Part shown: in pieces, positions 9,820 through 17,886 of the stretch
Layout: every line of letters begins with the position of its first letter
How positions within the stretch are numbered: the first letter of the stretch is position 1
DNA from: P36-A1 sp049478495
Lineage (GTDB): Bacteria; Bacillota_I; Bacilli_A; JAJDGJ01
Reading direction: 5' to 3'
DNA length: 64,000 nucleotides
Assembly (NCBI RefSeq): GCF_049478495.1
Contig: NZ_CP168083.1
Span: forward strand, 1,488,001-1,552,000
Translations under genes and position numbers: made by a program
The notes under the pieces: model-generated
The model's database searches: none
Seen by the model: the letters and a program-made list of their open reading frames with translations, nothing else
What the model was told of the DNA's origin: nothing

Positions 9820-9843
9820 AAGGACATTTTGTGACATGTCCTT
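9820..9843 (+). promoter_or_regulatory. Inverted repeat in the 5' leader, candidate operator or RNA hairpin
   Basis: Perfect 8-base arms AAGGACAT and ATGTCCTT are separated by 8 bases, directly downstream of the -10 box and 25 bases before the start codon. There is no T-run, so it is not a terminator. It may be a repressor site, possibly for the regulator encoded at the far end of the cluster, or an mRNA hairpin. Confidence 0.45.
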
Positions 9844-9868
9844 AAATAAAAAATAGATGGAGGATCTT

Positions 9869-10735
9869 ATGAAAGTTCAAAAGAAAAATTTTATTAATGC
9901 CTTTGCTTGCGTATTAATAATAGTCGTTATTTGTGAATTTATCGGACCAAGAACATTAACTTTAGGTAAATTCAATATTGCATTTTTCCCAATGCTATAT
10001 GCTGTATTAATTGCATTATGTATTACCCCAGATCTATTAGGATCCAAGATAACGATTTTAAAAAAATATATCAACGAAAAAGAAATAGATATTGCAGGTG
10101 ATGTAGTAGGTATTGCACTTGTAATGCTAGGTATTAAATATGGTACAACCGTTGGTCCAAATATTGAAAACATTATTCAAGCAGGACCAGCATTTATAGC
10201 TCAAGAGTTTGGGCATATCTTAGCCCCTATTGTTGCTTTACCACTTGCATTACTATTTGGTATGAAAAGAGAAGCAGTTGGTGCTACAGCAAGTATTTCG
10301 CGTGAGCCATCACTAGGAGTTATTTCAGAAAAATATGGTATTAATTCACCTGAAGGAAGTGGTGTTTTAGGAACATATCTAATGGGAACAGTATTAGGAA
10401 CAATTTATTTTTCTTTACTTGGTTCTGTTGCAGTATTTACTGGATTACATCCCTATGCATTAGCAATGGCATGTGGAGTTGGTAGTGGTAGTATGATGAC
10501 AGCTGCTGCTGCATCATTATCAGCATCCCTTCCACCAGGTATGGAAGATACAATATTATCCTATGCTGCTACAAGTAATATGATGTCAAGTATTACTGGT
10601 ATCATCTTCTTAGTATTTGTATCATTACCATTTACTAATTTCTTATATGCAAGATTTGAACCATTCTTTGCAAAATTTCATAAACAAAGAAAAGAAAAGA
10701 AAATAACAGTGGAAAAGGAGACAGACAATGTTTAA
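9869..10735 (+). CDS. DUF3100-type integral membrane protein
   Basis: Predicted membrane protein of 288 residues with about eight to nine hydrophobic segments; it resembles the DUF3100 family. I choose ATG 9869 because GGAGG lies at the right distance, whereas the upstream in-frame ATG at 9857 overlaps that ribosome binding site. The middle holds a Gly/Ser/Ala-rich stretch (CGVGSGSMMTAAAASLSA) of the sort found in transporters. It overlaps the next membrane gene by 8 bases and is followed by an M20 amidohydrolase. The context suggests uptake or export of the amidohydrolase substrate or product, which is inference; the family has no established biochemical role that I know. Confidence 0.7.
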   Translation: MKVQKKNFINAFACVLIIVVICEFIGPRTLTLGKFNIAFFPMLYAVLIALCITPDLLGSKITILKKYINEKEIDIAGDVVGIALVMLGIKYGTTVGPNIENIIQAGPAFIAQEFGHILAPIVALPLALLFGMKREAVGATASISREPSLGVISEKYGINSPEGSGVLGTYLMGTVLGTIYFSLLGSVAVFTGLHPYALAMACGVGSGSMMTAAAASLSASLPPGMEDTILSYAATSNMMSSITGIIFLVFVSLPFTNFLYARFEPFFAKFHKQRKEKKITVEKETDNV

Positions 10736-11198
10736 AAATATCGATTTAAAAAGAACTTCTTATCAATTATTAGTTATGTGTTGTATTGGAATTACAATCT
10801 TAATTGGTCAAAGAATTAGTTCTGGAACATCAATTATACTTGCAACTCCAGGTATGATAATGATAATTGTTACTGCAATGTTAGCAATATTATTAAAAGA
10901 TCTATTTCCAAAATCAATCTTTCCTGCTTTTGGGTTTGCAACTATAATTGGATTATTATTAAGTATGCCAGCTTCGCCAGTAGCTGATATCTTTCTTGAA
11001 AATACAAACAATGTTAATTTTATGGCAGTAACAACACCATTATTAGCATTTGCTGGATTATCAGTCGGAAATAAAATAGAACAACTAAAAGAAATGTCAT
11101 GGAAAATAGTAGTTATATCAATATTAGTTTTTACAACTATTTTCTTTGCCTGTGCTACTATTGCTCATGTAGTATTAACACTTCAAGGAGCAATCTAA
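10728..11198 (+). CDS. Small integral membrane protein, partner of the DUF3100 protein
   Basis: 156 residues with about four to five membrane segments. It starts inside the preceding membrane gene and ends 21 bases before the M20 hydrolase, so all three are surely one transcription unit. The length and overlap suggest that it and the upstream protein form a two-component membrane complex, similar to split carriers. No enzymatic motif is visible. Function unknown beyond membrane location. Confidence 0.6.
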   Translation: MFKNIDLKRTSYQLLVMCCIGITILIGQRISSGTSIILATPGMIMIIVTAMLAILLKDLFPKSIFPAFGFATIIGLLLSMPASPVADIFLENTNNVNFMAVTTPLLAFAGLSVGNKIEQLKEMSWKIVVISILVFTTIFFACATIAHVVLTLQGAI

Positions 11199-11219
11199 AA
11201 ATATCAAAGGAGAATTACT

Positions 11220-12539
11220 ATGAATAAAGAACAAATAAAAGAACAAATAATTAAAACAATAGATGATAATAAAGAAAAAATTATTAATGTAGGAAGAGAA
11301 ATATATAAAAATCCAGAGTTTGGATACAAAGAAGTTAAAACTACTAATGCAGTATATGATTTCTTTAAAACTGAATTAAAACTAAATGCCGAAAAAGAAA
11401 TCGTTGTAACAGGTGCCAAAGCAGTTGCAAATGAAAATGTTGATGGTCCAAACATCGCTATACTTGGAGAATTAGATGCAATTTCATGTAAAGAACATAA
11501 AGATAGTAATGACATTGGTGCATCTCACACATGTGGACATAATATTCAAATTGCCGGTATGCTAGGAGCAGCATATGGACTAGTAAATAGTGGTATTCTT
11601 GATCAATTAGCTGGAAAAGTTACTTTTATGGCAACACCAGCTGAAGAATTTATAGAATTAGAGTATCGTCAAAAATTAAAAAACGAAGGAAAAATAACTT
11701 ACTTTGGTGGTAAACAAGAATTAGTAGATAAAGGACATTTTGATAATATAGATATGGCTATGATGTTCCACTCTTTAGACTTACAAGATGATAAAGCTTT
11801 AGTCGGACCAGAAAGCAACGGCTTTATTGGTAAAAAAGTACACTTCATTGGAAAAGAATCTCATGCAGGTTCAGCACCACATGAAGGAATAAATGCTTTA
11901 AATGCTGCAATGTTAGCAATTAATAATGTTAATGCACTTAGAGAAACATTTCCAGAATCAGAAAGAGCAAGATTTCACCCTATCATAACAAAAGGTGGAG
12001 ATATTGTTAATGTTGTTCCTGCAAATGTAGAGATGGAAACATATGTAAGAGCACGTACAATAAAAGGTATGATTTCTATTAATAGTAAAGTTAATAAAGC
12101 TTTACAAGCTGGAGGAATGGCAGTAGGAGCTAATGTGGAAATAACAGAAATTCCAGGTTATTTACCAATTTTACGTAATTATGAATTAGATAATTTATTT
12201 AAAAACAATCTAGAAACTATCGGTATTGAAAGTAACAAAATAGTTGATGGTGGAGATTTTACTGGATCATTTGATTTTGGAGATATTTCTCATTTAATGC
12301 CAACACTTCACCCAATGATCGGTGGAATTAAAGGAGCATTACATACAAGAGATTTTGAAATAATAGATGAAGATATCGCATATATAGCACCAGCAAAAGC
12401 AATGGCACTAACAGTAGTAGATTTATTATTTGATGATGCAAAAGAAGCAAAAACAATTCTAAAAGATTTTAAACCAGTAATGAACAAAAAAGAATACCTA
12501 GATTTTATGCAAACAAATGATCGCATAATAAAATTCTAA
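11220..12539 (+). CDS. M20-family metal-dependent amidohydrolase (AbgA/AbgB-like)
   Basis: Cytoplasmic hydrolase of 439 residues of the M20D group, which includes aminoacylases and p-aminobenzoyl-glutamate hydrolase subunits. The metal-site motif HTCGHN (in ASHTCGHNIQ), the acidic catalytic pair in ATPAEEF, an MFHSLD segment and HAGSAPHEGINALNA in the lid domain are all visible. AAAGGAG precedes the ATG. It is the last gene of the operon with two membrane proteins, so the simplest model is hydrolysis of an imported amide or N-acyl amino acid or dipeptide. The actual substrate is unknown. Confidence 0.85.
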   Translation: MNKEQIKEQIIKTIDDNKEKIINVGREIYKNPEFGYKEVKTTNAVYDFFKTELKLNAEKEIVVTGAKAVANENVDGPNIAILGELDAISCKEHKDSNDIGASHTCGHNIQIAGMLGAAYGLVNSGILDQLAGKVTFMATPAEEFIELEYRQKLKNEGKITYFGGKQELVDKGHFDNIDMAMMFHSLDLQDDKALVGPESNGFIGKKVHFIGKESHAGSAPHEGINALNAAMLAINNVNALRETFPESERARFHPIITKGGDIVNVVPANVEMETYVRARTIKGMISINSKVNKALQAGGMAVGANVEITEIPGYLPILRNYELDNLFKNNLETIGIESNKIVDGGDFTGSFDFGDISHLMPTLHPMIGGIKGALHTRDFEIIDEDIAYIAPAKAMALTVVDLLFDDAKEAKTILKDFKPVMNKKEYLDFMQTNDRIIKF

Positions 12540-12550
12540 ACATAATAATA

Positions 12551-12592
12551 AAAGCACAACATAAGTTTTTAAAAACTTATGTTGTGCTTTTT
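12551..12592. terminator. Perfect bidirectional terminator between the M20 gene and the convergent regulator
   Basis: A perfect inverted repeat with 20-base arms (12551-12570 and 12571-12590), flanked by A-run and T-run, serves both convergent genes. Confidence 0.9.
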
Positions 12593-12597
12593 TAATA

Positions 12598-13881
12598 TTA
12601 AAATAAAATTTCAATTAAATTTTTAGGTCTACCTGCTTTGTTTAAACTTTCTTTAGCTACTACTTTTGCATAATTATTGTCGATCAGTTTTGCTATTACT
12701 CTTCTTGCACTTCTATCACTAATTCCTAAGTAATTTGCAAGAACTTTTGTATCAATATTTTTACTGTTGTTTAGTTTGGTGAGATTTTTAATTTTTATTA
12801 TGCTCTCTTGATTAATATGTGTTTTCAAGACAATATCAATTATATCTTTATTGACTTCATAAGCATTAACAATAGGTAAATTCATATTAGCACTCATAGT
12901 AGTTACATTATCATTTTCATCAATTAAGTAAATATAATTATTATGACTATCATTATCTCTTTTAATAGCCTTTGTAGCATTTACTTCAGCTTGATAGGCA
13001 CTATTACCTATTCCTATTCCTATTTTAATCTTATAACCTAACTTACTAATATTAGTTTGTAATTCATTTAATAACTCATAATTTAAGCCATTATCTAAGA
13101 CACCTTTATTGGCAAAGATTAAATACTTACCTTTTTCATAATTAAAATATGTACCTTGAATATTACGAGCATATTCTATTATTTCTCTATCTAGAAAAGT
13201 CTTATTCAAAATACTATTATAATAATTATCAACAGTAAAATCATAATCATTAACACTAATAAGTTCTACACCTATCATAGATTCTTTTGCTGAATTTAAA
13301 GCAATCTTTTCTATAAGTTTATCATATGCATTTTTTATTAAAGGAGTAGTAGGTTCTAATAAATACACATTATGATTTTCAGATTTTAACTTCTTATATA
13401 CATCTACAAAACCAGTGAACATAATACTATTACTTTCTGTAGCTTGTTGAAGATGCCATTTATAATAATCATCTTCGCTCATATCAATCATAAAAGGCAT
13501 AGTATCATGTTTTATATGTTCTAAAGAAACTTCTTTTAAAATATCCTCTAGTAATACTTTATCAACAACATCAACACTTAAATAAGTAAAAGTATCAAAA
13601 TCATTTTTCGCCTGCCATAAAGCCTTAAATATACTAGTCCCGCCTCGGGATATATAGACAAAGGGTTTAATTATATTATGGACATTTACAATTGATTGGT
13701 AAACTCCTATTCCAGTAAAAATGATAGCATCACATTCAGATTCACACTCTTTAATAACTTCATAAGCTTTATTAATTTCTTGTCTAATATAAAGTTTAAT
13801 ACTAATGTTAGTATTATATTCTAATAAGACTTTTTTTATTTTGTGGCACGAATTATATGGCCCAATTATTCCTATTTTCAT
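12598..13881 (-). CDS. Sensor-type transcriptional regulator with C-terminal winged helix
   Basis: 427 residues. The N-terminal 190 or so residues look like an alpha/beta ligand- or signal-sensing domain (MKIGIIGPYNS opening, an IIFTGIGVYQS segment). The middle contains a stretch (KIGIGIGNSAYQAEVNATKAI) like a degenerate GGDEF/cyclase fold with no GGDEF signature, so catalysis is unlikely. The C-terminus (LANYLGISDRSARRVIAKL) is a clear helix-turn-helix, followed by KAGRPKNLIEI. It is convergent with the DUF3100/M20 operon, sharing its terminator, and is a natural candidate to control it. The exact regulator family is not certain. Confidence 0.65.
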   Translation of the reverse strand: MKIGIIGPYNSCHKIKKVLLEYNTNISIKLYIRQEINKAYEVIKECESECDAIIFTGIGVYQSIVNVHNIIKPFVYISRGGTSIFKALWQAKNDFDTFTYLSVDVVDKVLLEDILKEVSLEHIKHDTMPFMIDMSEDDYYKWHLQQATESNSIMFTGFVDVYKKLKSENHNVYLLEPTTPLIKNAYDKLIEKIALNSAKESMIGVELISVNDYDFTVDNYYNSILNKTFLDREIIEYARNIQGTYFNYEKGKYLIFANKGVLDNGLNYELLNELQTNISKLGYKIKIGIGIGNSAYQAEVNATKAIKRDNDSHNNYIYLIDENDNVTTMSANMNLPIVNAYEVNKDIIDIVLKTHINQESIIKIKNLTKLNNSKNIDTKVLANYLGISDRSARRVIAKLIDNNYAKVVAKESLNKAGRPKNLIEILF

Positions 13882-13901
13882 TTATATTCCTCGTTTATTT
13901 C

Positions 13902-13922
13902 ATGTTATTATAATTATAACAT
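13902..13922 (-). promoter_or_regulatory. Palindrome over the -10 region of the regulator gene, candidate autoregulatory operator
   Basis: ATGTTAT and ATAACAT arms flank 7 bases; the minus strand reads TATAAT at 13912-13907 inside it. It lies 21 to 41 bases upstream of the regulator ATG, a position suited to autorepression. Confidence 0.45.
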
Positions 13923-14103
13923 ATCTAAAAAAAATAAGGCATTTAAAGAAGGAATCAACAAAATATGTAAATATTTAAAATAGAAAAAATATAGTATAAT
14001 TATCTGCTATAGACATATATATATATTATATAATATGCTTAATAGATAAATGATTATGTAAGTGTATTAAAAAATATCAATAACTAAGAAAGGAAAAAAT
14101 ATT

Positions 14104-14502
14104 ATGAACATTGAACAAAACAATAAAAAAAGTAGTACAAATTCAGTAGAAACAACATATAAGTATCTAAAACAAGCAAATATAGTTTTTTTTATACTAA
14201 CAATATTAGCATCTTTATTCTCTGTCCCATTTTTTAGTGAGTATTACATCTTTACATTTTTATGGATAGTAACAAGCATATTAGCTTATTTTTATAGAAA
14301 TAGAATTGAAGGAAATGTCATAGTCAAGGATTTTTCTTTTTACAATGACATAGTTGTATCAATAATCTTCATAATATCGTATATATTTTTAATCATAACA
14401 AGAAATAAAACTATATTCTTTATTATGTTTTCAATAATTGCCGTTGATATTTTAATTAAAGAATATTTAAAACAACAAAAGAAAACAAAAACTATTAAAT
14501 AA
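14104..14502 (+). CDS. Small integral membrane protein, unknown function
   Basis: 132 residues with a polar N-terminus of about 28 residues, four hydrophobic segments and a Lys-rich C-terminus. AAAGGAAA precedes ATG. It stands alone between the divergent regulator gene and its own terminator. I recognise no family and no functional residues. Confidence 0.6.
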   Translation: MNIEQNNKKSSTNSVETTYKYLKQANIVFFILTILASLFSVPFFSEYYIFTFLWIVTSILAYFYRNRIEGNVIVKDFSFYNDIVVSIIFIISYIFLIITRNKTIFFIMFSIIAVDILIKEYLKQQKKTKTIK

Positions 14503-14555
14503 TAAATGCTTACACATTATCTAGAGTGCTTTATACCTAGCATCAATATTATATT

Positions 14556-14592
14556 AAAAAGTGATGATACAATGTAATTATCACTTTTTTAT
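14556..14592 (+). terminator. Intrinsic terminator of the small membrane gene
   Basis: AAAAAGTGAT / ATCACTTTTT arms around a 14-base loop, with a terminal T-run. Confidence 0.75.
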
Positions 14593-14647
14593 TACTCATA
14601 AACAAATAAATCAATAATCCAAATAGTTTTTATTTGCACAATAAAAC

Positions 14648-14683
14648 CCCCATTATAATAAATAGAAATTATTATAATGGGGA
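14648..14683 (-). terminator. Terminator of the GntP-type permease gene
   Basis: Perfect 14-base arms CCCCATTATAATAA / TTATTATAATGGGG with a 7-base loop. On the minus strand it is followed by G and a T-rich tail. It lies between convergent genes. Confidence 0.7.
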
Positions 14684-14724
14684 TTTTATAGTAAGAAAGT
14701 GTCTTTATTGATTTTGTTATTTAA

Positions 14725-15972
14725 TTAAAATTGTAATACTCCAAAAACGATAATAGAAGTAATAGACATACTTAATCCAATACCAATTTCATAAATTAGG
14801 ATATTAAGTCTTTCTTTAATTGACATATTAACACTACTTGCACTTAAATGGAAAAAAGATCCATTTGGTAATCCATCAAAAACAAAACTAGAAGCATTAA
14901 TCATTGCACCAGCTTGCAAGCTAGTCAATTGTGAGGCTAATATTTCATCTTTAAAGATTGAAGATGTTAAGGTTGTTGAAGCTGTTGATGATGCTGTTGC
15001 GATATTCATAAAAATACAAGCAATAGGACCTAACAACAATACTGGTATACCTAGCATGTTTATAGCATCAATTAAAGTATCTTTTAATTCTGAATTTTTA
15101 ATAATTCCAGCAATTGTTCCAGTTCCAATTAATAACAAAGTTACTCCACTCATTCTACTTAAACCAAGTTCTAAATAGTTAACAATATGTTTTTGTTTTT
15201 TCATAAATATCATTCCTGCAATTCCACCAACTGGTAATGCTACTAATGGATCAATATCAATACCAAATAATGGTCTTAAAAGCATGATTGCTGCTGCAAT
15301 AACAGGACCACTAATAGCTGCTAATAATTTTGGCTTTTCAACATTATCATGCTCTTCATTTACTTCAAAAGATTCGCCTTTCTTTTTAAGCATAGTTGCA
15401 AATATGAAGGTAACTATAATACCTATGATTGCTGCATAAATTCCAGCAAACATCAATTGGGTTAAAGGTATATTAAAACTATCAGTTATAGCCATTGTAT
15501 TAGGATTTGGTGACATAACAGTACCTGTTTTAACACCACCTATCATTGCTATAAGCAACCCGCTTTTGTGAATACCACTTTTAGCAGCAATTGACATTGC
15601 AATTGGAGCTACAGTCAATATCGCAATATCGCCATATACACCAGCAGCGCAAAGTAATGCTGTTGCTAATATAATGGCTAAAATTGCGTGTTTATGACCA
15701 ACTTTATCAATAATGAAGTCTGCAATGGTTATAGCTGCATTAGATTCAATTAAGCAGCTTGCTAAAATACCTGCAGCAATGACTCTAATGATTGCTGGAG
15801 AAATATCTTGTATCCCCACTATCATAAAATCTACTGTATCAACTAAAGAAACACCACCAATTAAGCCACCAACAATAGCTCCTGCCATCATTGAGTAAGT
15901 TGGTGATATCTTTTTTAATATCAAAATAATCGCTACAATTAATGCTGCTAAAGCTCCAATACTACTAACCAT
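14725..15972 (-). CDS. GntP-family permease (gluconate/organic acid:H+ symporter type)
   Basis: Cytoplasmic-membrane carrier of 415 residues with about 12 to 13 hydrophobic segments. ATG 15972 is chosen over GTG 15981 because AAAGGTG is then correctly spaced. The GGVKTGTVMSPNPNTMAI and TASSTASTTL segments fit the GntP family, which imports gluconate and related hydroxy acids (some members carry glycerate or serine). No kinase or dehydrogenase gene is adjacent to fix the substrate. It has its own terminator and lies 18 bases before the end of a membrane gene read in the same direction. Confidence 0.82.
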   Translation of the reverse strand: MVSSIGALAALIVAIILILKKISPTYSMMAGAIVGGLIGGVSLVDTVDFMIVGIQDISPAIIRVIAAGILASCLIESNAAITIADFIIDKVGHKHAILAIILATALLCAAGVYGDIAILTVAPIAMSIAAKSGIHKSGLLIAMIGGVKTGTVMSPNPNTMAITDSFNIPLTQLMFAGIYAAIIGIIVTFIFATMLKKKGESFEVNEEHDNVEKPKLLAAISGPVIAAAIMLLRPLFGIDIDPLVALPVGGIAGMIFMKKQKHIVNYLELGLSRMSGVTLLLIGTGTIAGIIKNSELKDTLIDAINMLGIPVLLLGPIACIFMNIATASSTASTTLTSSIFKDEILASQLTSLQAGAMINASSFVFDGLPNGSFFHLSASSVNMSIKERLNILIYEIGIGLSMSITSIIVFGVLQF

Positions 15973-15999
15973 TTTAATCACACCTTTTTATATATTTAA

Positions 16000-16515
16000 T
16001 CAATCTTTAAGTAATGTTTTTATACTTCTACCTAGATAATATCCTATTATACAAAATGCTATTTCTGAAAATTTTAAAGTTCTATATGATAAACCTGTTA
16101 CATTAAAAGCTAATGTTAAAGTTGAATATAGTAATACAAATATTAAAAACGAATATTTTTTTTCAAAAACAAAAGAAAAGAAGGTTAATGTAATAATTCT
16201 TAAAGTAACATAACTAAAGAAAAATGTTACTAGATTTGACTTTGCAAAAAATAAAAGTGAATAAATGTAAAAATTTATTGCAGATAAAGAGGTATCAATT
16301 AAAGCTAATTGATCGGTATTTTGTATAAAAATTTTAAATACTCCAATTAATATAATACTATAACTAAAGTAATTAAGATATCTTATATATTTATTTTTAC
16401 TTCTATATAACAAAGATAATATAAATATAAATAAAATTAATAAGCCATTAATATAAATAGAAATATTAAACATATCAAATAAATATAAATTAAAATAGCT
16501 AACTTGATTAAGCAT
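16000..16515 (-). CDS. Integral membrane protein, unknown function
   Basis: 171 residues, very hydrophobic, with about five to six membrane segments and a conserved-looking GYYLGRS near the C-terminus. AAAAGGAG lies upstream, just after a terminator, so it is probably transcribed separately from the ECF gene and perhaps with the downstream GntP permease (18-28 bases away). It resembles no family I can name. Confidence 0.55.
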   Translation of the reverse strand: MLNQVSYFNLYLFDMFNISIYINGLLILFIFILSLLYRSKNKYIRYLNYFSYSIILIGVFKIFIQNTDQLALIDTSLSAINFYIYSLLFFAKSNLVTFFFSYVTLRIITLTFFSFVFEKKYSFLIFVLLYSTLTLAFNVTGLSYRTLKFSEIAFCIIGYYLGRSIKTLLKD

Positions 16516-16527
16516 ATAAACTCCTTT

Positions 16528-16553
16528 TAAAAAAAGACAAGCAAAGCTTGTCT
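16528..16553 (-). terminator. Terminator of the ECF S-component gene
   Basis: On the minus strand AGACAAGC / GCTTGTCT with a three-base loop is followed by seven T. It sits between the ECF gene and the next membrane gene. Confidence 0.8.
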
Positions 16554-16576
16554 ACTCATTATTATTTTATATAAAA

Positions 16577-17137
16577 CTAGATTTTTCTTAAACCACCTAA
16601 TGCTTTGACCACTGGTGGAACAACAATAGCTGCAAGTACAACTTCTATCCAACCATTAGCAGCAACTACACCAAGTAATAAATTAAAGAAGCCACCTGGA
16701 AACAATGATTTATCACCAAATAAATACATCATTCCTAAAACACTACAAGTGTGAAATATACATGCAATAATTGTTGATGTTAAACTTGCTGCATAGACAC
16801 TCTTAACTTTTTTCATTAAGTATACAAACAGATAAAAAGCTAATAGTGCAAAGAGTATTCTAGGTAGAATACTTACAAGTGGATTTTGAAATATAAAATC
16901 CGTAGGTGAACTTGGTCTAGTCATAGCAACTATCCAACTTGATACACCAAATGTAGTTCCACATATAATAGCCATTCTAACATTTTTAAAAGCCATAGAT
17001 CCAATTAAAACTGGAATATGAATAATTGTTACTGCAACTAAATTAATTTGAATATATCCTAAATATGGTACCAATGCCATAACTAATATAATAGCCATAA
17101 ACATAGCTCCAATAGTAATAATTCTAGTATTTTTCAT
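16577..17137 (-). CDS. ECF transporter S component, substrate unknown
   Basis: 186-residue membrane protein with about six segments, the size and topology of ECF-type vitamin uptake S components. The N-terminal RIITIGAMFMAIILVMALVP and the central NVRMAIICGTTFGVSSW are typical. ATG 17137 is chosen because GGAGG lies 5 bases upstream; an in-frame TTG overlaps that site. It would dock on a shared EcfAAT module, which is not in this window. It follows the RsuA-like gene by 38 bases. No riboswitch is visible upstream, so thiamin, folate, pantothenate or another ligand cannot be decided. Confidence 0.8.
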   Translation of the reverse strand: MKNTRIITIGAMFMAIILVMALVPYLGYIQINLVAVTIIHIPVLIGSMAFKNVRMAIICGTTFGVSSWIVAMTRPSSPTDFIFQNPLVSILPRILFALLAFYLFVYLMKKVKSVYAASLTSTIIACIFHTCSVLGMMYLFGDKSLFPGGFFNLLLGVVAANGWIEVVLAAIVVPPVVKALGGLRKI

Positions 17138-17175
17138 TTTTTCCTCCAACTATCGTCCATACAGGTACGATGTTT

Positions 17176-17886
17176 CTATAATATTAATTCTGCAATTTGA
17201 TTATCTGTTAATAAAGTATAATCACCAAATTCTAGACTCTTATCAAGTTCTAGATTTTTTATTCTACTACGATGTAGCTTTAAAACTTCAAAGCCTTGAC
17301 TAGCAAACATTTGTTTTACTTGATGAAACTTACCTTCAGTAATAATAATACTAACTAAAGAAGTATCATCATAATTTTCTATAACTTTCAATTTTGCAGG
17401 CTTTGTCAAATAATCATTTTCTATTATAACACCTTTTTCTAGATTAGCAATATTATTAGTTGATAATAGACCATCAATCAATGCATGGTATTCTTTTTCA
17501 ACTTTTTTCTTAGCATTAGAAATACTATGTGCCCAACTACCATCATTAGTTATCAATAACAAACCAGTTGTATCTAAATCTAATCTTCCAACACAAAATA
17601 AATCTAAATAATTATATTCTGGTATTAAATCCATAACAGTTGGATGAACATTATCAACACTTGCACTTACATAACCACTAGGCTTATTAAACATAATATA
17701 TACATTTTTAACATACTCAAGAATAAAACCATCAACAACAATTTCATCATTGTACTCATCTATTTTATAATCAGCCTTGGTAATTACTTTACCATTTACT
17801 TCTACTAGTTTAGCTTTTACTAGTTTAGAGACATCTTTACGACTACCATAACCACTATGCGCTAATAATTTATCTAATCTCATCAT
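17176..17886 (-). CDS. RsuA/RluB-family pseudouridine synthase
   Basis: RNA pseudouridine synthase of 236 residues. An S4-like RNA-binding domain is at the N-terminus (MRLDKLLAHSGYGSRKDV), and the catalytic motif GRLDLDTTGLLL with its Asp is present near 100-110, followed by EGKFHQVKQMF. It overlaps the upstream flippase gene at ATGATGA, so the two are translated together. In Bacillus the YtgP flippase is likewise next to an RsuA-like synthase, which supports orthology. The modified position (16S or 23S rRNA) is not certain. Confidence 0.9.
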   Translation of the reverse strand: MMRLDKLLAHSGYGSRKDVSKLVKAKLVEVNGKVITKADYKIDEYNDEIVVDGFILEYVKNVYIMFNKPSGYVSASVDNVHPTVMDLIPEYNYLDLFCVGRLDLDTTGLLLITNDGSWAHSISNAKKKVEKEYHALIDGLLSTNNIANLEKGVIIENDYLTKPAKLKVIENYDDTSLVSIIITEGKFHQVKQMFASQGFEVLKLHRSRIKNLELDKSLEFGDYTLLTDNQIAELIL

